A stretch of 61,764 bases of DNA, from positions 1-61,764 of the forward strand of contig JALSNQ010000002.1 in NCBI GenBank assembly GCA_026986905.1, in the 5' to 3' direction. The notes under the pieces were generated by a model, which saw only the letters and a list, made by a program, of their open reading frames with translations, had not been told where the DNA came from and did not search any database. The DNA comes from Thermofilaceae archaeon (GTDB lineage Archaea > Thermoproteota > Thermoprotei > Thermofilales > Thermofilaceae). Below, piece after piece: positions 34,325 to 44,727 of the stretch. How positions within the stretch are numbered: position 1 is the first letter of the stretch; the number at the start of each line of letters is the position of its first letter. The translations under genes and the position numbers were made by a program.

Positions 34325-35296
34325 GTGATTATTTTGAAAAATTTTATCGATATGGCTATATCAAATAAGGAAATAAAGACGACGCGTAAAGGATACACGG
34401 ACGTCGACATGTTGTTCTCAAGCATATTCTATGAAACACGACCATTCTTCGTTTTATCAATACTTAATCCAATACTCGCGGCTGTCCTGGCATTAGGCTA
34501 TGTGCCCGACATAGTTTCACTCCAGGCCTGGTTCATAGCACTTGGCTTCCTCTCCTACGCGTTAATGGAGTCCGGGAGCAACATATGGAACAACCTTAAC
34601 GATATAGAGGAGGACGCGGTTTCAAAGCCTACGACACTTCAAGTTGCGGGAAGGCTTCCACCCAGCATAGCACTCAAAGCAAGCTTTACCTTCTACACCT
34701 TAGGCCTACTCTTGGCATTGTACTTTACTCTGCGCATAAATAGGCCTTGGGCGCTTATCGGCTACCTTATATACATGGTACTAAGCTTCCTTTATAGCGA
34801 TAGAAGGTACACCAACGTTAGGTTAAAAGCTAGATGGTGGGCTGGACCGGGAGCTATTGGCGTCGGCTTTGCAGCCCTTTCGTATTCACTCTATGAGATA
34901 TTCAAGGACATTGATATCACAGGGTGGGGTATAGTAGTCATAACCTTCCTCACTTATCTCTACATGGGGGCTGTGAAGGATTTCAGAGACATAGAGGGAG
35001 ATCGTAAAGCGGGAAACATTACGCCGGCTAGTGTGAACCCGTGGGGTACAATGGTAATTTCCCTCTTCGTTGCCTGGCTCGCGCTTGCGGTGCAGCTTGT
35101 CCTGGCATTTCTGGGATATTTTCCTTTAATACCGTCACTTGTGTCTTCAGTGTGCTGGGTGCGTGTGGCGAAGCTTACACTTGAGGGGAGAAGGGCGTTA
35201 GAGGACGGCATAACGATGATGAAGAGCTTCATGGATCTGAAGGTGTTTTACCCGCTATTGTTTATCTTAGTGATGTGGCTAATGCAGTTGATTTAA
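34325..35296 (+). CDS. UbiA-family prenyltransferase
   Basis: Membrane-bound intramembrane prenyltransferase with about eight or nine hydrophobic helices. The two aspartate-rich motifs are NNLNDIEEDAVSKP (about residue 90) and KDFRDIEGDRKAG (about 220), which bind Mg-prenyl diphosphate. The acceptor is unknown: quinone, haem and archaeal lipid synthesis are all possible. The frame opens at a GTG (34325) with ATG 34352 as the alternative. It stands 67 nt upstream of the V4R gene on the same strand, with an AT-rich gap that may hold a separate promoter. The upstream flank is strongly AT-rich. Confidence 0.85.
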   Translation: MIILKNFIDMAISNKEIKTTRKGYTDVDMLFSSIFYETRPFFVLSILNPILAAVLALGYVPDIVSLQAWFIALGFLSYALMESGSNIWNNLNDIEEDAVSKPTTLQVAGRLPPSIALKASFTFYTLGLLLALYFTLRINRPWALIGYLIYMVLSFLYSDRRYTNVRLKARWWAGPGAIGVGFAALSYSLYEIFKDIDITGWGIVVITFLTYLYMGAVKDFRDIEGDRKAGNITPASVNPWGTMVISLFVAWLALAVQLVLAFLGYFPLIPSLVSSVCWVRVAKLTLEGRRALEDGITMMKSFMDLKVFYPLLFILVMWLMQLI

Positions 35297-35363
35297 ATAT
35301 AAAAATTTTTGTAAAGGGAAACATTTTTTCGAATAATCTTTATCTATATAAAAAGGAGATACC

Positions 35364-35876
35364 ATGTCCGCCATCAAAAAGAGAGTAGCAGACGTGTTGA
35401 TCAATGTGTCTAAGAACATTTTCATACCGGTCCTGATGCCCCAAATACAGCTTCTCAACGCTCATCTACTGCAGCTGGGTCTTGACAAGCAGCTCTACAT
35501 TTACGGTACCCAAGTAGGCGTTGAAGTCGCCCGTATGGCGGGCAAAGCTATGGGCCGTGAGAGGATGAGCTTAGATGAACTGGTAGAATGGACGCCTTTC
35601 ATAATAAAGCATTTGACCATAGGTATAGCTAGTGGAAGAATAGTCGAAGTAAATAGGGAGAAGGGGGAATATACCGTCAGGGTATATAACAGTCCTTACG
35701 CTAAACTTCCCGACGGCAAAACGTTAAGCCTAGGCAGGCCGGCATGCCATATGCTTGCGGGCATATTTGCGGGTGGCGCTACACGCGTGCTGGGTAAGCC
35801 GTATTCCGCCGTGGAGACAAAATGTATAGCTAAGGGCGATGATTACTGTGAGTTCAAGTTGAAGCCGGTGCAGTAG
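35364..35876 (+). CDS. V4R domain protein (Bet3-related fold)
   Basis: A 170-aa protein with a helical N-terminal half and a V4R (4-vinyl reductase / hydrocarbon-binding) domain. The C-terminal signature is clear: Cys128 in GRPACHMLAGIF, then GKPYSAVETKC with Cys154 and GDDYCEF with Cys162, the paired cysteines that bind zinc in V4R proteins. V4R is related to Bet3, a subunit of the TRAPP complex that activates Rab GTPases. ATG 35364 follows an AAGGAGAT stretch. It ends 2 nt before a 95-aa gene that overlaps a small GTPase, a tight three-gene operon. Confidence 0.85.
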   Translation: MSAIKKRVADVLINVSKNIFIPVLMPQIQLLNAHLLQLGLDKQLYIYGTQVGVEVARMAGKAMGRERMSLDELVEWTPFIIKHLTIGIASGRIVEVNREKGEYTVRVYNSPYAKLPDGKTLSLGRPACHMLAGIFAGGATRVLGKPYSAVETKCIAKGDDYCEFKLKPVQ

Positions 35877-35878
35877 AG

Positions 35879-36166
35879 ATGTCTAAGGGCCTTAAGGTGA
35901 TAATACCCGATGTGCACGTCCCTGTATGGGTTAGCCCGATAAAGGCTCGAGAGTTTATGGAGGAGAAACTAGACGTGATTTCCGCCAAGTGGGGTGAAGC
36001 CGGCGCCTTGATAGCAACTTACATCGGGCTTTACACGGTGAGAGAGATCTACGATAAGATCCGCGACCTGTATCCTGATTTCAAGCTCCAAGACGTTATG
36101 GACGTGTTAATGGAGATGTACGAGGATGGATATATCGACTTTAAAGAGGCGGAGGCAAGAAGATGA
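35879..36166 (+). CDS. Unknown 95-aa protein in V4R-GTPase operon
   Basis: I do not recognise the family. It is a small, mostly helical, acidic protein with a central aliphatic helix (GALIATYIGLYTVREIYDKI) and a C-terminal helix-turn-helix-like end (PDFKLQDVMDVLMEMYEDGYI). No cysteines or catalytic pattern. It may be an adaptor or a winged-helix-like scaffold between V4R and GTPase, but that rests only on operon position: 2 nt after the V4R stop and overlapping the GTPase start by 4 nt (ATGA). It is not a recognisable Roadblock/LC7 domain. Confidence 0.75.
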   Translation: MSKGLKVIIPDVHVPVWVSPIKAREFMEEKLDVISAKWGEAGALIATYIGLYTVREIYDKIRDLYPDFKLQDVMDVLMEMYEDGYIDFKEAEARR

Positions 36167-36819
36167 TAGCCGGAGATAAACGTTACAAATTAGCCTGGCT
36201 TACAAAGAAGGTTAGGATAGGGGTTATTGGTGCGTACGCCTCCGGGAAGACTAGTTTTATTAAGGCTCTATCCGAGGTCTTCGACACGATAGCGACTAAG
36301 CGCTATGTAGATAGGATAGGCGTCTATAACAGCACTCTGGCTTATGATTACGGCGTGCTATATGCTGTACGAGATACGGGTAGAATATTGAAAGTGCGTG
36401 ACGAAGAGGCTGTGAGGAGGATCGAAGAGGGTCATCCACATGTATACAGGGTTGAGTTGTGGGGCGCTGCCGGGCAGAGGCACCTCTACGCGGCCCGTCA
36501 AGCAATAGTTTATCCGAAGATAGACGGTGTGATATTGTTTTTTGACCCGTCTAGAGAGGATTCTCTTGAGCTAAGCATTTTTCTCTACAGGGAGGCTAAG
36601 GAGAACATTGCTGGACTTGGCGAGACGAAACCAATAGTAGTCGTATTCAATAAACTGGACTTAGTTGATGAATGGGATGCCCGCCGCCTGGCTGAGAAGG
36701 TGGCACGCTTTCTGGACGAGGAGTACGTGGAGGGGGAGAACCTCTTCTTTATATCAGTGAAGGAAAAGCGGGGAATATGGCTGCCTGTAGAAGCGTTTAT
36801 CCGCATGTATGAGGGATAG
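36163..36819 (+). CDS. Ras-like small GTPase (COG2229/MglA-like)
   Basis: A 218-aa small GTPase. G1 P-loop is GAYASGKTS (residues 23-31); G2-like Thr58 sits in STLAYDYG; G3 is the atypical LWGAAGQ (99-105), lacking the usual Asp as in the COG2229 predicted GTPases with a GTPGQ motif; G4 is NKLD (163-166); G5 is ISVKEK (about 196-201). It has no lipid-anchoring cysteine end. The overlap with the 95-aa gene and close V4R gene suggest that V4R may regulate or bind it, like TRAPP with Rab. Substrate binding is inferred, not tested. Confidence 0.85.
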   Translation: MIAGDKRYKLAWLTKKVRIGVIGAYASGKTSFIKALSEVFDTIATKRYVDRIGVYNSTLAYDYGVLYAVRDTGRILKVRDEEAVRRIEEGHPHVYRVELWGAAGQRHLYAARQAIVYPKIDGVILFFDPSREDSLELSIFLYREAKENIAGLGETKPIVVVFNKLDLVDEWDARRLAEKVARFLDEEYVEGENLFFISVKEKRGIWLPVEAFIRMYEG

Positions 36820-36900
36820 CTGGGGGAGTCTAAGGCTGGGTAAGATTTTTATCCAGGTGTTTGTGTGGTTCATAGCCGCTATACTGGTTAGGGTGGTTTG

Positions 36901-37143
36901 TTGACGCGGAAAATAAATGTTTTGAAACATAGGTTAGTGCCTCGCCATGTGGTTCTATCCAGGGAGGATGCTAAACGCGTTCTGTCCAGGATGGGTGTGA
37001 AAAAGACTGAGCTTCCCTGGATGTTCTCGACAGACCCCGTGGCGGAAGCCCTAGGCGCGCAGCCGGGAGACGTAGTCATGATTATAAGGGAGAGCCCGAC
37101 TGCGGGCCGGTCGGTCTCCTATAGGCTCGTGATTTCAGGGTGA
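36901..37143 (+). CDS. rpoH: RNA polymerase subunit H (Rpb5 homologue)
   Basis: Small archaeal RNA polymerase subunit matching the C-terminal domain of Rpb5. The blocks LVPRHVVLS, DPVAEALGAQPGDVV and ESPTAGRSVSYR are diagnostic. 80 aa is normal. TTG 36901 is used; TTG 36898 immediately before is equivalent, and a GGGTGG stretch lies upstream. A TATA-like run at about 36841-36851 probably drives the rpoH-rpoB-rpoA1-rpoA2 operon. The stop overlaps the rpoB start (GTGA). Confidence 0.93.
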   Translation: MTRKINVLKHRLVPRHVVLSREDAKRVLSRMGVKKTELPWMFSTDPVAEALGAQPGDVVMIIRESPTAGRSVSYRLVISG

Positions 37144-40100
37144 AAGGCGTGGGGGCCTCCACCCTACCCAGGGATTTCTCCTGGAAGCTGGTAAAAGCCT
37201 ATGTCGACGAGTTGGGTATAGTCAGGCAGCACCTTGATTCCTTCAATAACTTCTTGGAGAAGGGCCTGCAAGAAATAGTCGACGAGTTCGGCAGTGTAAA
37301 GATAGAGGCCGCCGACGTCGAGGTTCGTTTCGGCAAGGTAGAGGTCGGTACACCGGTTTTCAAGGAGGCGGACGGCTCTGAGACGAAGATTACACCAATG
37401 ATGGCTAGGCTCCGTAACATAACCTATGCCGCGCCAATCTACCTTAACATGACGCTTTACGTGGAGGGGGAGGAGAGGAGGAGTAGCAGGGTCTACATAG
37501 GAATGCTACCCATAATGGTTAGGAGCGAACGATGCATCCTCTCTCAGGCTAAGAGCCCCGAGGATCTTGTAAAACTGGGGGAAGACCCCAACGACCCCGG
37601 AGGCTATTTCATCGTAAACGGTTCTGAACGTGTAATCGTGATGCAGGAAGATCTATCTGTGAACAGGGTTCTAGTCGATTATGGCGGCTCAGGGTCTGCG
37701 GTGACGCATACCGCGAAGGTCTTCTCGACAGCTGGCGGCTATAGGATCCCCGTCACCGTGGAGAGGACTAAGGATGGCCTCTTCTACATTAACTTCCCGG
37801 CGGTTCCGGTAAAGATACCGGTTGTCGTCGTGATGAGGGCACTTGGCCTAAAGACTGACAGGGAAATCATGCTTGCTGTGAGTAATAACGAGAGGATACA
37901 GTACGAGTTCTTGCCCAGCCTAATAGAGCAGTCAAAGATAGCGTCTACACCGGAAGAAGCGCTCGACTATATAGGCTCCAGGGTCTCGGCCGGGCAGCCA
38001 AGAGCGGTGAGGATTGCTAGGGCTCAACAGGTTCTCGACGAAAACTTTCTCCCGCATATAGGGAGGACGCCGGAGGCTAGGAGGGCTAAGGCATACTTCG
38101 TTGGCCAGATGATTGAGAGGCTGCTTGAACTTAAACTAGGGCTCCGAGGCCCCGACGATAAGGATCACTACGCGAATAAGAGGCTGAGGCATGCGGGAGA
38201 GCTTATAGCGATGGTGTTCCGCCAGGCGTTTAGACAGCTTGTCAGGGAGATGACGTATTCTCTAGAGCGGCACCTGGGGCGTACAAGGGACATAAACCTG
38301 GTTACCATAGTGAGGCCCGACATAATTTCGGACAGGCTTAGGCACGCTTTGGCTACTGGGAACTGGGTTGGCGGCCGTACGGGAGTTAGCCAGATACTGG
38401 ATAGGACGAACTATCTGGCCACCGTCTCGCATCTCCGGAGAGTTGTTTCCCCCCTCTCGAGGACACAGCCCCACTTTGAGGCTAGGGAGCTGCACCCCAC
38501 TCAGTGGGGCCGGCTATGCCCTGTAGAGTCACCTGAGGGCCAGAACTGTGGCCTTGTAAAGAATCTTGCCTTGCTGGCAACCCTGTCTAACGGTGTACCC
38601 GAGAAGGAGGTAGAGGATCTCCTCATAAACAGGCTCGGTGTAATACCCATAGAGATAGCACATGAGAGCGGGGTTACAGGGTCTAAAGTGTTTCTCAACG
38701 GAAGGTTTATAGGATACGTGGAGGACGGCGAGGAGCTGGCACAGACCATTCGGAGGCTTCGGCGGCAGAGTAGGATAAGCCACGAGATAAACGTTGCACA
38801 CTATAAGTTCGGCGAGATAGACGAGGTCTATGTAAACTGTGACGCGGGCAGGCTCCGGAGGCCTCTTCTAGTTGTTGAGAACGGGTCCTTGAAGCTTAAA
38901 CCCGAGCACATAGAGCTGTTGGAGAAGGGTGAGTGGAGGTGGAGCGACCTAATAGAGTATGGTATCGTGGAGTACCTAGATGCTGAGGAGGAAGAAAACG
39001 CGCTTATAGCGCCGTCGCCGTGGGAGGTGGGGCCGGAACACACTCACGCCGAGATAACCCCGGCTGCGATACTTGGCATCTCCGCGTTAATAATACCATA
39101 TATAGAGTATAACCAGTCGCCTAGAAACACCTACGAGGCCGCAATGGCTAAACAGGCGCTGGGCGTGCCGGCGCACAATTACAAGCTACGCATGGATCCC
39201 AGGATGCATGTACTGCACTACCCCCAGAAGCCGCTTGTGAAGACGAAGGCCTTCGATTTTCTCCCCTTGGACGAGATGCCGTTTGGGACGAACATGGTAG
39301 TCGCCGTATTGACGGGCGGCGGATACAATATTCAGGATGCGGTGATTATCAATAAGGCGGCCGTCGAGCGCGGCATGACTAGGTCGACCTTCCTAAGAAC
39401 ATATGAGGCAGAAGAGCGCCGCTACTCCGGCGGCCTCGAGGATCGTTTCGAGAAGCCGCTAGTGGAAGGCGAGGAGCTCCTAGACGCCAAGTCTAAGGAA
39501 GCATATGAGGCCCTCGACGAGGAGGACGGAATAGCCCAGCTGGAATCCGAACTCAAAGGAGGCCAGGTGGTTATTGGCCGCACCAGTCCACCAAGGTTTT
39601 ACTCGGCCTTCTACGAGCAGCGGCTTATAACTAAGCGCAAGGACACGTCTATAACGCTGCGCCACGGGGAGAGGGGAATAGTTGACAGAGCTATTCTCAC
39701 GGAGAGCCCTGACGGCGTGAAACTAGTAAAGGTTAGGGTTAGGGATCAGCGGATTACGGAGCTTGGAGACAAGTTTGCCTCGAGGCACGGCCAGAAGGGA
39801 GTAGTTGGCATGCTGGTGCCGCAGGAGGATATGCCGTTCACAGAGGACGGGATAGTGCCTGACCTCCTAATCAATCCTCATGCTATCCCGTCTAGGATGA
39901 CCGTGGGCCAGTTGTTGGAGTCTATAGCCGGCAAGGCTGCGGCCCTTTCGGGTAAGAGGATAGACGCTACTGCTTTCGAGGGAACGCCGGAGGAGTACAT
40001 TAGGGAGCTCTTGAAGAGCTACGGCTTCCGCAGCGACGGCAAAGAAGTTCTCTACAATGGGATAACTGGCGAGAGGATGGAGGCAGAAATATTCATCGGG

Positions 40101-40523
40101 ATAGTCTATTACCAGAAGCTGCACCACCTAGTTGCAGACAAGATGCATGCGCGCGCCCGCGGCAGGGTTCAGATACTTACGAGGCAGCCCACCGAGGGCA
40201 GGGCGCGCGAAGGCGGGCTAAGGTTCGGAGAAATGGAGAAGGACTGCCTGGTGGGGCATGGAGCCGCCCTACTGTTGAAGGAGAGGCTTGTTGAGAGCTC
40301 CGATAAGACTACTATATGGGTTTGCGAGAAATGCGGGTTCATGGGATGGTTTGATGCACGCAAGAATATCCCGGTGTGCCCCATATGCGGTGAGAAGGGT
40401 AAGCTGCACCCAGTGGAGGTTTCGTACGCCTTCAAGCTTCTGCTCCAGGAGCTTATGGGACTCGGGCTCTCCGTAAGGCTGGAATTGAAGGATAAGGTTC
40501 CTCAGGAGGAGAGTGAGGGGTGA
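37140..40523 (+). CDS. rpoB: DNA-directed RNA polymerase subunit B (unsplit)
   Basis: Second-largest subunit, forming one side of the catalytic cleft. It is a single chain of 1127 aa, unlike the split B'/B'' form of many methanogens and halophiles. The hallmark blocks include the SPEGQNCGLVKNL region, NPHAIPSRMTVGQLLES, and the C-terminal zinc ribbon CEKCGF ... CPICGEKG. GTG 37140 overlaps the rpoH stop. The 3' end overlaps the region before rpoA1. Confidence 0.97.
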   Translation: MKGVGASTLPRDFSWKLVKAYVDELGIVRQHLDSFNNFLEKGLQEIVDEFGSVKIEAADVEVRFGKVEVGTPVFKEADGSETKITPMMARLRNITYAAPIYLNMTLYVEGEERRSSRVYIGMLPIMVRSERCILSQAKSPEDLVKLGEDPNDPGGYFIVNGSERVIVMQEDLSVNRVLVDYGGSGSAVTHTAKVFSTAGGYRIPVTVERTKDGLFYINFPAVPVKIPVVVVMRALGLKTDREIMLAVSNNERIQYEFLPSLIEQSKIASTPEEALDYIGSRVSAGQPRAVRIARAQQVLDENFLPHIGRTPEARRAKAYFVGQMIERLLELKLGLRGPDDKDHYANKRLRHAGELIAMVFRQAFRQLVREMTYSLERHLGRTRDINLVTIVRPDIISDRLRHALATGNWVGGRTGVSQILDRTNYLATVSHLRRVVSPLSRTQPHFEARELHPTQWGRLCPVESPEGQNCGLVKNLALLATLSNGVPEKEVEDLLINRLGVIPIEIAHESGVTGSKVFLNGRFIGYVEDGEELAQTIRRLRRQSRISHEINVAHYKFGEIDEVYVNCDAGRLRRPLLVVENGSLKLKPEHIELLEKGEWRWSDLIEYGIVEYLDAEEEENALIAPSPWEVGPEHTHAEITPAAILGISALIIPYIEYNQSPRNTYEAAMAKQALGVPAHNYKLRMDPRMHVLHYPQKPLVKTKAFDFLPLDEMPFGTNMVVAVLTGGGYNIQDAVIINKAAVERGMTRSTFLRTYEAEERRYSGGLEDRFEKPLVEGEELLDAKSKEAYEALDEEDGIAQLESELKGGQVVIGRTSPPRFYSAFYEQRLITKRKDTSITLRHGERGIVDRAILTESPDGVKLVKVRVRDQRITELGDKFASRHGQKGVVGMLVPQEDMPFTEDGIVPDLLINPHAIPSRMTVGQLLESIAGKAAALSGKRIDATAFEGTPEEYIRELLKSYGFRSDGKEVLYNGITGERMEAEIFIGIVYYQKLHHLVADKMHARARGRVQILTRQPTEGRAREGGLRFGEMEKDCLVGHGAALLLKERLVESSDKTTIWVCEKCGFMGWFDARKNIPVCPICGEKGKLHPVEVSYAFKLLLQELMGLGLSVRLELKDKVPQEESEG

Positions 40524-40530
40524 GGGGGCT

Positions 40531-43197
40531 GTGTCGGCAAGCGAGCCGTCCGAGATGAAGGTTATTGGCGGGATAAAGTTCGGGGTATTATCGCCCGATA
40601 TGATGAGGAAGCTCTCCGTCATGGAGGTCACCACTTCGGAGCTTTACGATGAAGAAGGGTTCCCCGTGCCTGGCGGCGTTATGGATAGGAGGCTTGGCAG
40701 CGTCGAGCCGGGCGTCCGGTGCGCGACATGCGGCAACACATCTATTAACTGTCCAGGCCACTTTGGTCATATAGAATTAGCGAGGCCTGTTATACACCCC
40801 GAGTTTGCGCCTTATATCGCCAATATACTGAAGGCCACCTGTAACACTTGTGGCCGCCTTAAGTTGCCTGAGGAGAAGATAAAGTCCGCTAGGGAGAAGA
40901 TGTACAAGCTAGGAAAACACTGGGTTATGCTGAAGTATAAGTACGCTCAAACGCTCATAAAGGAGGCCTCCAAGGTTACCACCTGTCCCCATTGTGGAGC
41001 CCAGCAGTACAAGATAAAGTTTGACAAGCCGTACACTTTTTATGAGCAAAGGGATGACGGCGTCCACCGGCTTACGCCGGAAGAGATAAGGGAGAGGCTT
41101 GAGAGAATCCCCGACGAAGACTTAGAGCTTCTAGGGTTAAACCCCAAGGAGGCAAGACCTGAGTGGATGGTTCTTCGCGTACTCTTAGTGGTGCCGCCGT
41201 CGGTGAGGCCTAGTATAACGCTCGAGTCTGGTGACAGAAGCGAGGACGACCTTACCCACAAACTAGTGGATATTGTTAGGGTTAATCAGAGGCTGAGGGA
41301 AAACTTGGAGAGTGGGGCGCCGAACCTGATAATAGACGACTTGTGGAACCTTCTACAATACCATGTTGCAACGTATTTTGACAACGAACTACCCGGTATA
41401 CCGCCTGCCAGGCATCGCTCAGGAAGGCCTCTGCGCACGCTTGCTCAGAGGCTTAAGGGCAAGGAGGGCAGGTTTAGGGGGAGCCTTGCCGGCAAGAGGG
41501 TCGATTTTTCTGCGAGAACCGTCATCTCGCCCGACCCCAATATCAGCATAAACGAGGTGGGCGTGCCTATAGAGATCGCAAAGATACTTAGCGTGCCGGA
41601 GAAGGTTACTTATTGGAACATCGAGAGGCTTAAGAAGTTCGTCCTAAATGGCCCGGAGAAGTGGCCTGGTGCAAACTATATAGTGAGGCCTGATGGCGGC
41701 AGAATAGACCTTAGGTTCGCGAAGAACAGGGAGGAGATAGTTGAGACGTTGAAGCCTGGATACATAGTCGAGCGCCACCTGATAGACGGAGACATAGTTC
41801 TCTTCAACAGGCAGCCCTCTCTCCACAGGATGTCCATTATGGCGCATATAGTGAAGGTTCTGCCGTACAAGACTTTTAGGCTAAATCTCCTCGTGACAGT
41901 GCCCTACAACGCGGACTTCGACGGAGACGAGATGAACCTCCACGTGCCCCAGGGAGAGGAGGCCAGGGCTGAGGCCAGGACGCTCATGCTCGTCCAGGAG
42001 CACATCCTGACGCCGAGGTACGGTGGCCCCATAATAGGAGGCATACATGACTACATCACCGGCGCTTATCTGCTTACAAGAAAGGACTCTGTGTTCGATA
42101 AGGGGCAGGCTATGAGGCTTCTATTCGAAGCTAAATATGACGGTGAGCTTCCAGAGCCTGCGGTGCTAAAGCCGGGCCCCTATTGGACCGGGAAACAGCT
42201 AGTGAGCGTTTTCTTGCCGAAAGATCTCGACTACGTTGGGCGCGCCGCCGTGGCGCCGCCCGTTGGCCGCTGCGACGAGGAGGAGTGTGGCAACGACGGC
42301 TACGTTTTGATAAAGAGGGGGAGGCTGCTTCTAGGAGTATTTGACAAGCAGGCGATAGGCGCGGAGAAGCCTGAAACGGTTCTACACGAGATAGTCAAGG
42401 AGTATGGCTCCGACATGGGCAGGGAGATCATGGATACCATGTTCAAGATGTTTGTTGCCTACCTGGACATGCACGGGTTGACGATGGGTATAGATACCAT
42501 TGAGATCCCAGAGGCGGCCATACATGATATAGAGGAGGTTCTCAGGGAGGCTGAAGAAAGGGTAAAAGAGCTTATAAAGGACTATGAGGAAGGGAGGCTC
42601 CAGGCTACGCCGGGTAAGACGAGGCGTGAAACCCTGGAAGATCTTATAATGAACGTGTTGGCGGACGCTAGAACCAGGGCCGGAGAGATAGCTAGCCAAT
42701 ACCTCGGCATGACGAACCATGCAGTGATAATGGCTAAGACCGGCGCTAGAGGCAGCATGCTGAACCTGACACAGATGGCGGCAGTTGTGGGGCAGCAGTC
42801 GGTTAGGGGTAAGCGTGTTGAGAGGGGGTATTCGGGTAGAACACTACCCCACTTTAGTGTAGGCGATCTAATGCCGGAGGCCCGCGGCTTTGTATATAGT
42901 AGCTTCAGGAAGGGTTTGAAGCCGACCGAGTTCTTCTTCCACGCAATCTCCGGTAGAGAGGGCCTCGTGGACACCGCGGTTAGGACGGCGCAGAGCGGAT
43001 ACATGTACAGGAGGCTCCAGAACGCCATGCAGGACTTCTACGTATCCTACGACGGCAGCGTCCGCACCAGCGAGGGGTTCGTGATACAGCTACGTTACGG
43101 TGAGGACGGCGTTGACCCCGCTAGGAGCGACCATGGCCGTGCAGTCAACGTTGACAAGCTTATAAAGAGAGTGCTCGCGCTGAGGGGTGAGAGGTAA
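40531..43197 (+). CDS. rpoA1: DNA-directed RNA polymerase subunit A' (A1)
   Basis: N-terminal part of the largest subunit, holding the catalytic Mg motif [10 protein letters not shown] (about 41909-41938) and the zinc-binding [17 protein letters not shown] near the start, with a second CPHCGA zinc site. GTG 40531 is preferred to the GTG at 40513, because it follows a GAGGGGTGAGGG stretch that covers the rpoB stop. The split after the A' portion is archaeal. The TAA stop and the rpoA2 ATG share one base at 43197. Confidence 0.97.
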   Translation: MSASEPSEMKVIGGIKFGVLSPDMMRKLSVMEVTTSELYDEEGFPVPGGVMDRRLGSVEPGVRCATCGNTSINCPGHFGHIELARPVIHPEFAPYIANILKATCNTCGRLKLPEEKIKSAREKMYKLGKHWVMLKYKYAQTLIKEASKVTTCPHCGAQQYKIKFDKPYTFYEQRDDGVHRLTPEEIRERLERIPDEDLELLGLNPKEARPEWMVLRVLLVVPPSVRPSITLESGDRSEDDLTHKLVDIVRVNQRLRENLESGAPNLIIDDLWNLLQYHVATYFDNELPGIPPARHRSGRPLRTLAQRLKGKEGRFRGSLAGKRVDFSARTVISPDPNISINEVGVPIEIAKILSVPEKVTYWNIERLKKFVLNGPEKWPGANYIVRPDGGRIDLRFAKNREEIVETLKPGYIVERHLIDGDIVLFNRQPSLHRMSIMAHIVKVLPYKTFRLNLLVTVPYNADFDGDEMNLHVPQGEEARAEARTLMLVQEHILTPRYGGPIIGGIHDYITGAYLLTRKDSVFDKGQAMRLLFEAKYDGELPEPAVLKPGPYWTGKQLVSVFLPKDLDYVGRAAVAPPVGRCDEEECGNDGYVLIKRGRLLLGVFDKQAIGAEKPETVLHEIVKEYGSDMGREIMDTMFKMFVAYLDMHGLTMGIDTIEIPEAAIHDIEEVLREAEERVKELIKDYEEGRLQATPGKTRRETLEDLIMNVLADARTRAGEIASQYLGMTNHAVIMAKTGARGSMLNLTQMAAVVGQQSVRGKRVERGYSGRTLPHFSVGDLMPEARGFVYSSFRKGLKPTEFFFHAISGREGLVDTAVRTAQSGYMYRRLQNAMQDFYVSYDGSVRTSEGFVIQLRYGEDGVDPARSDHGRAVNVDKLIKRVLALRGER

Positions 43198-44417
43198 TGG
43201 CCAGGCCGGTCTCTGAAAAGGTTCTTTGGAGCCTGGTGGAGCAGTACTATGATGTACTGCCTGAAAGACTGCGGAGAGAGCTATACGAGAAGATACTGGA
43301 GGCAGGCCTTACAAAGAGTGAAGCAGTCGAGGTTATAGAGGAAGCCGTGAGGCGATATAAGGCCAGCCTCGTGGCCCCGGGAGAGGCTGTAGGCATGGTG
43401 GCTGCACAGAGCCTGGGCGAGCCCGCAACACAGATGACCCTTAGAACCTTCCACTTCGCAGGCGTCAGAGAGCTGAACGTGACGCTGGGCCTGCCTAGGA
43501 TGATAGAGATAGTTGATGTGAGAAGGGAGCCCTCCACGCCTATAATGGAGATATACCTTGAGCCCGAGCTCGCAAAGGATGAAAAGGCGGCCTTGAGGAT
43601 AGCGAGTGAAATAGAGCTGACCACCGTGGAAAACGTGACTCGCTCAGTGATGCTCGACTACTACGAATACGCGGTGGTTCTGGAACTCGACCCGGACGTC
43701 ATGGAGAATAGGGGGGTTACGCTCGACGACGTTGTGAAGGCGCTCAACAGGGTGAAGGGGAGGCGTGGTAGGGTAGAGGTTCAGGGGGAGAATACTGTGG
43801 TCGTATACCTAGGCGTAGAGGATATACCGAAGCTAAGGAGGCTACACGATAGGATACTGCAGCTCAGGATCAAGGGGATAAAGGGTATACGCCACGCGAT
43901 AGTTAAGCCCGTGAGGGACGATGAAGGTAACATTGTGGAGTATATGATAATGACCGAGGGGTCTAACCTGCAAGCGGTGCTAAGCCTTGAGGGCATAGAT
44001 CCCGAGAGGACGACTACGAACAACATCCTAGAGGTATATGAGGTCTTAGGGATCGAGGCTGCGCGCGCCGCGATAATAGAGGAGATAAAGAAGGTGCTGG
44101 ACGAGCACGGGCTAGACGTGGATTACAGGCACATAATGATGGTAGCGGACACCATGACCTATACGGGTAAGGTGAGGCAGGTTGGCAGGCACGGCGTAGC
44201 CGGCGAGAAGAGTAGCGTCCTTGCCAGGGCCAGTTTTGAGGTCACTGTAAAGAATCTTGTAGAGGCTGCTATGAGGGGCGAGGAGGACCCGCTGAGGGGT
44301 GTGATAGAGAATATTATTGTCGGAAACAAGCCTGTCCCTATTGGAACGGGGGCGGTAAAGCTTAAGATGCGGTACGAGTTTCCAGTAGCCGTAGCCAATA
44401 AGGGTGGAGAAGAATGA
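43197..44417 (+). CDS. rpoA2: DNA-directed RNA polymerase subunit A'' (A2)
   Basis: C-terminal part of the largest subunit, with the trigger-loop region [20 protein letters not shown] and TFHFAG, and the end blocks [13 protein letters not shown] and [11 protein letters not shown]. 406 aa is normal. It starts on the last base of rpoA1 and overlaps rpl30e by 4 nt. Confidence 0.97.
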   Translation: MARPVSEKVLWSLVEQYYDVLPERLRRELYEKILEAGLTKSEAVEVIEEAVRRYKASLVAPGEAVGMVAAQSLGEPATQMTLRTFHFAGVRELNVTLGLPRMIEIVDVRREPSTPIMEIYLEPELAKDEKAALRIASEIELTTVENVTRSVMLDYYEYAVVLELDPDVMENRGVTLDDVVKALNRVKGRRGRVEVQGENTVVVYLGVEDIPKLRRLHDRILQLRIKGIKGIRHAIVKPVRDDEGNIVEYMIMTEGSNLQAVLSLEGIDPERTTTNNILEVYEVLGIEAARAAIIEEIKKVLDEHGLDVDYRHIMMVADTMTYTGKVRQVGRHGVAGEKSSVLARASFEVTVKNLVEAAMRGEEDPLRGVIENIIVGNKPVPIGTGAVKLKMRYEFPVAVANKGGEE

Positions 44418-44725
44418 GCGTGAACCCGGTTCGTGAGATACAGACGGCTTTAAAGACGGGAAAAGTGGTTCTCGGGTTTAACAGGACTCGTCGGGTCCTA
44501 GTAAATGGCAAGGCTAAGATGATAATAATAGCCCGTAACGCCCCCTCAGATCTCCGCGAGGAGCTCGAGTACTACGCTAGGCTGGCCAGGGTTCCTGTAT
44601 ACGTGTTTGATGGTACAAGTAGGGATCTGGGCGCCACCTGTAACAAGCCCTTCTTCGTTTCGGCGATGGCTGTAATAGATCCTGGAGAGAGCATGATATT
44701 AGAACTTGCGAAAAAGAAGGGGTAA
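44414..44725 (+). CDS. rpl30e: 50S ribosomal protein L30e
   Basis: Large-subunit protein of the L7Ae/L30e fold, binding kink-turn RNA. It shows the family blocks [22 protein letters not shown] and [10 protein letters not shown]. 103 aa. It overlaps rpoA2 by 4 nt (ATGA) and precedes nusA by 2 nt, the usual archaeal order. Confidence 0.93.
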   Translation: MSVNPVREIQTALKTGKVVLGFNRTRRVLVNGKAKMIIIARNAPSDLREELEYYARLARVPVYVFDGTSRDLGATCNKPFFVSAMAVIDPGESMILELAKKKG

Positions 44726-44727
44726 GG

